From NCBI RefSeq assembly GCF_010548465.1, contig NZ_JAAGMD010000625.1, forward strand, positions 1-33,613: 33,613 bases of DNA. Direction: 5' to 3'. This stretch comes from Streptomyces sp. SID14436. GTDB taxonomy: Bacteria; Actinomycetota; Actinomycetes; Streptomycetales; Streptomycetaceae. The notes beneath the pieces were generated by a model. The model saw only the letters and a program-made list of their open reading frames with translations, did not search any database and was not told the DNA's origin. Of this stretch, positions 33,461-33,613 are shown piece after piece (position 1 is the stretch's first letter; each line of letters begins with the position of its first letter). Made by a program: the position numbers and the translations under genes.

Positions 33461-33613
33461 GTGGAACTGACTCTGCTCGGCACCGGTGCCCCCGCGGGCC
33501 TGCCCCGCCCCGACTGCCCCTGCGCCGCCTGCGCCCGCGCCCTCGGGCCGGACGCGCGGGCGGCCACCTCGCTGCTCGTCGACGGCGCGCTGCTGCTCGA
33601 TCTGACGCCCGGC
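33461..33613 (+). CDS. MBL-fold metallo-hydrolase, N-terminal fragment (runs off window)
   Basis: The visible 51 codons begin at GTG 33461 and read LLGTGAPAGLPRPDCPCAAC, then SLLVDGALLLDLTPG. This is the start of a metallo-beta-lactamase-fold protein of the PhnP-like kind; the Cys cluster (C19, C21, C24) may hold a structural zinc. From memory, Streptomyces proteins beginning this way can be fused to an adenosylcobinamide kinase (CobU) domain, but nothing here proves it. GAAAAT (33449-33454) lies 6 nt upstream of the GTG, fitting a leaderless start. Confidence 0.75.
   Translation, partial: MELTLLGTGAPAGLPRPDCPCAACARALGPDARAATSLLVDGALLLDLTPG

Noticed and set aside
1..33613. Mobile elements, CRISPR arrays, tRNA/rRNA genes, attachment sites
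   Set aside because: No transposase, integrase, regular repeats, cloverleaf-like sequence or rRNA core was seen. The gene content is syntenic core.

Overview
The window looks like the chromosome core of a Streptomyces. GC content is very high with strong G/C at third codon positions. There are several GTG starts, 4-nt stop/start overlaps and GC-rich I-shaped terminators. The gene order (NlpC/P60, qcr/cta respiratory cluster, adenosine kinase, nadA, pspA) is one I remember from sequenced Streptomyces. I see no tRNA, rRNA, CRISPR array, IS element or prophage.

Layout. Positions 1-5108 carry two tandem NlpC/P60 cell-wall hydrolases (the first cut by the window edge), a coiled-coil NYN-domain nuclease, a small zinc-ribbon protein, and a rhomboid protease coupled to a stand-alone Lrp-type ligand-binding domain. 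Positions 5166-6852 carry a SufS-like class V aminotransferase behind a SAM-IV riboswitch and a six-codon ORF. Then comes trpD (6923-7987). Positions 8048-17476 hold the actinobacterial cytochrome bcc-aa3 supercomplex genes in two minus-strand operons, ctaE-qcrC-qcrA-qcrB and ctaC-ctaD-ctaF. They are separated by a pseudo-receiver protein and an L,D-transpeptidase lipoprotein. Positions 17769-22689 hold a cysteine desulfurase-TusA fusion, adenosine kinase, a small orphan and a large single-pass membrane protein. Positions 22807-24685 hold divergent erpA and nadA. Positions 24788-31349 (minus) hold pspA-pspAA, a NarL-type two-component system and an RND exporter. Positions 31646-33613 hold a DUF3043-type membrane protein, a CmoM-like methyltransferase that probably starts at CTG, a small orphan, and the start of an MBL-fold protein.

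How the genes work together. Electrons from menaquinol pass through QcrB, QcrA and QcrC (a diheme c with a membrane anchor) to CtaC, then CtaD, with CtaE and CtaF as accessory subunits. A second theme is sulfur and Fe-S chemistry: two desulfurases, a TusA domain, the Fe-S carrier ErpA, and the Fe-S proteins NadA and Rieske QcrA. The third theme is the envelope: NlpC/P60 enzymes, an L,D-transpeptidase, rhomboid, PspA and an RND exporter.

The least ordinary signals are regulatory. They are the SAM-IV riboswitch followed by a mini-ORF before a desulfurase, a perfect 15-bp palindrome over the predicted leaderless promoter of ctaE, and repeated leaderless-type starts. Most proteins are recognisable families. 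No wholly new system is proven by the sequence alone.
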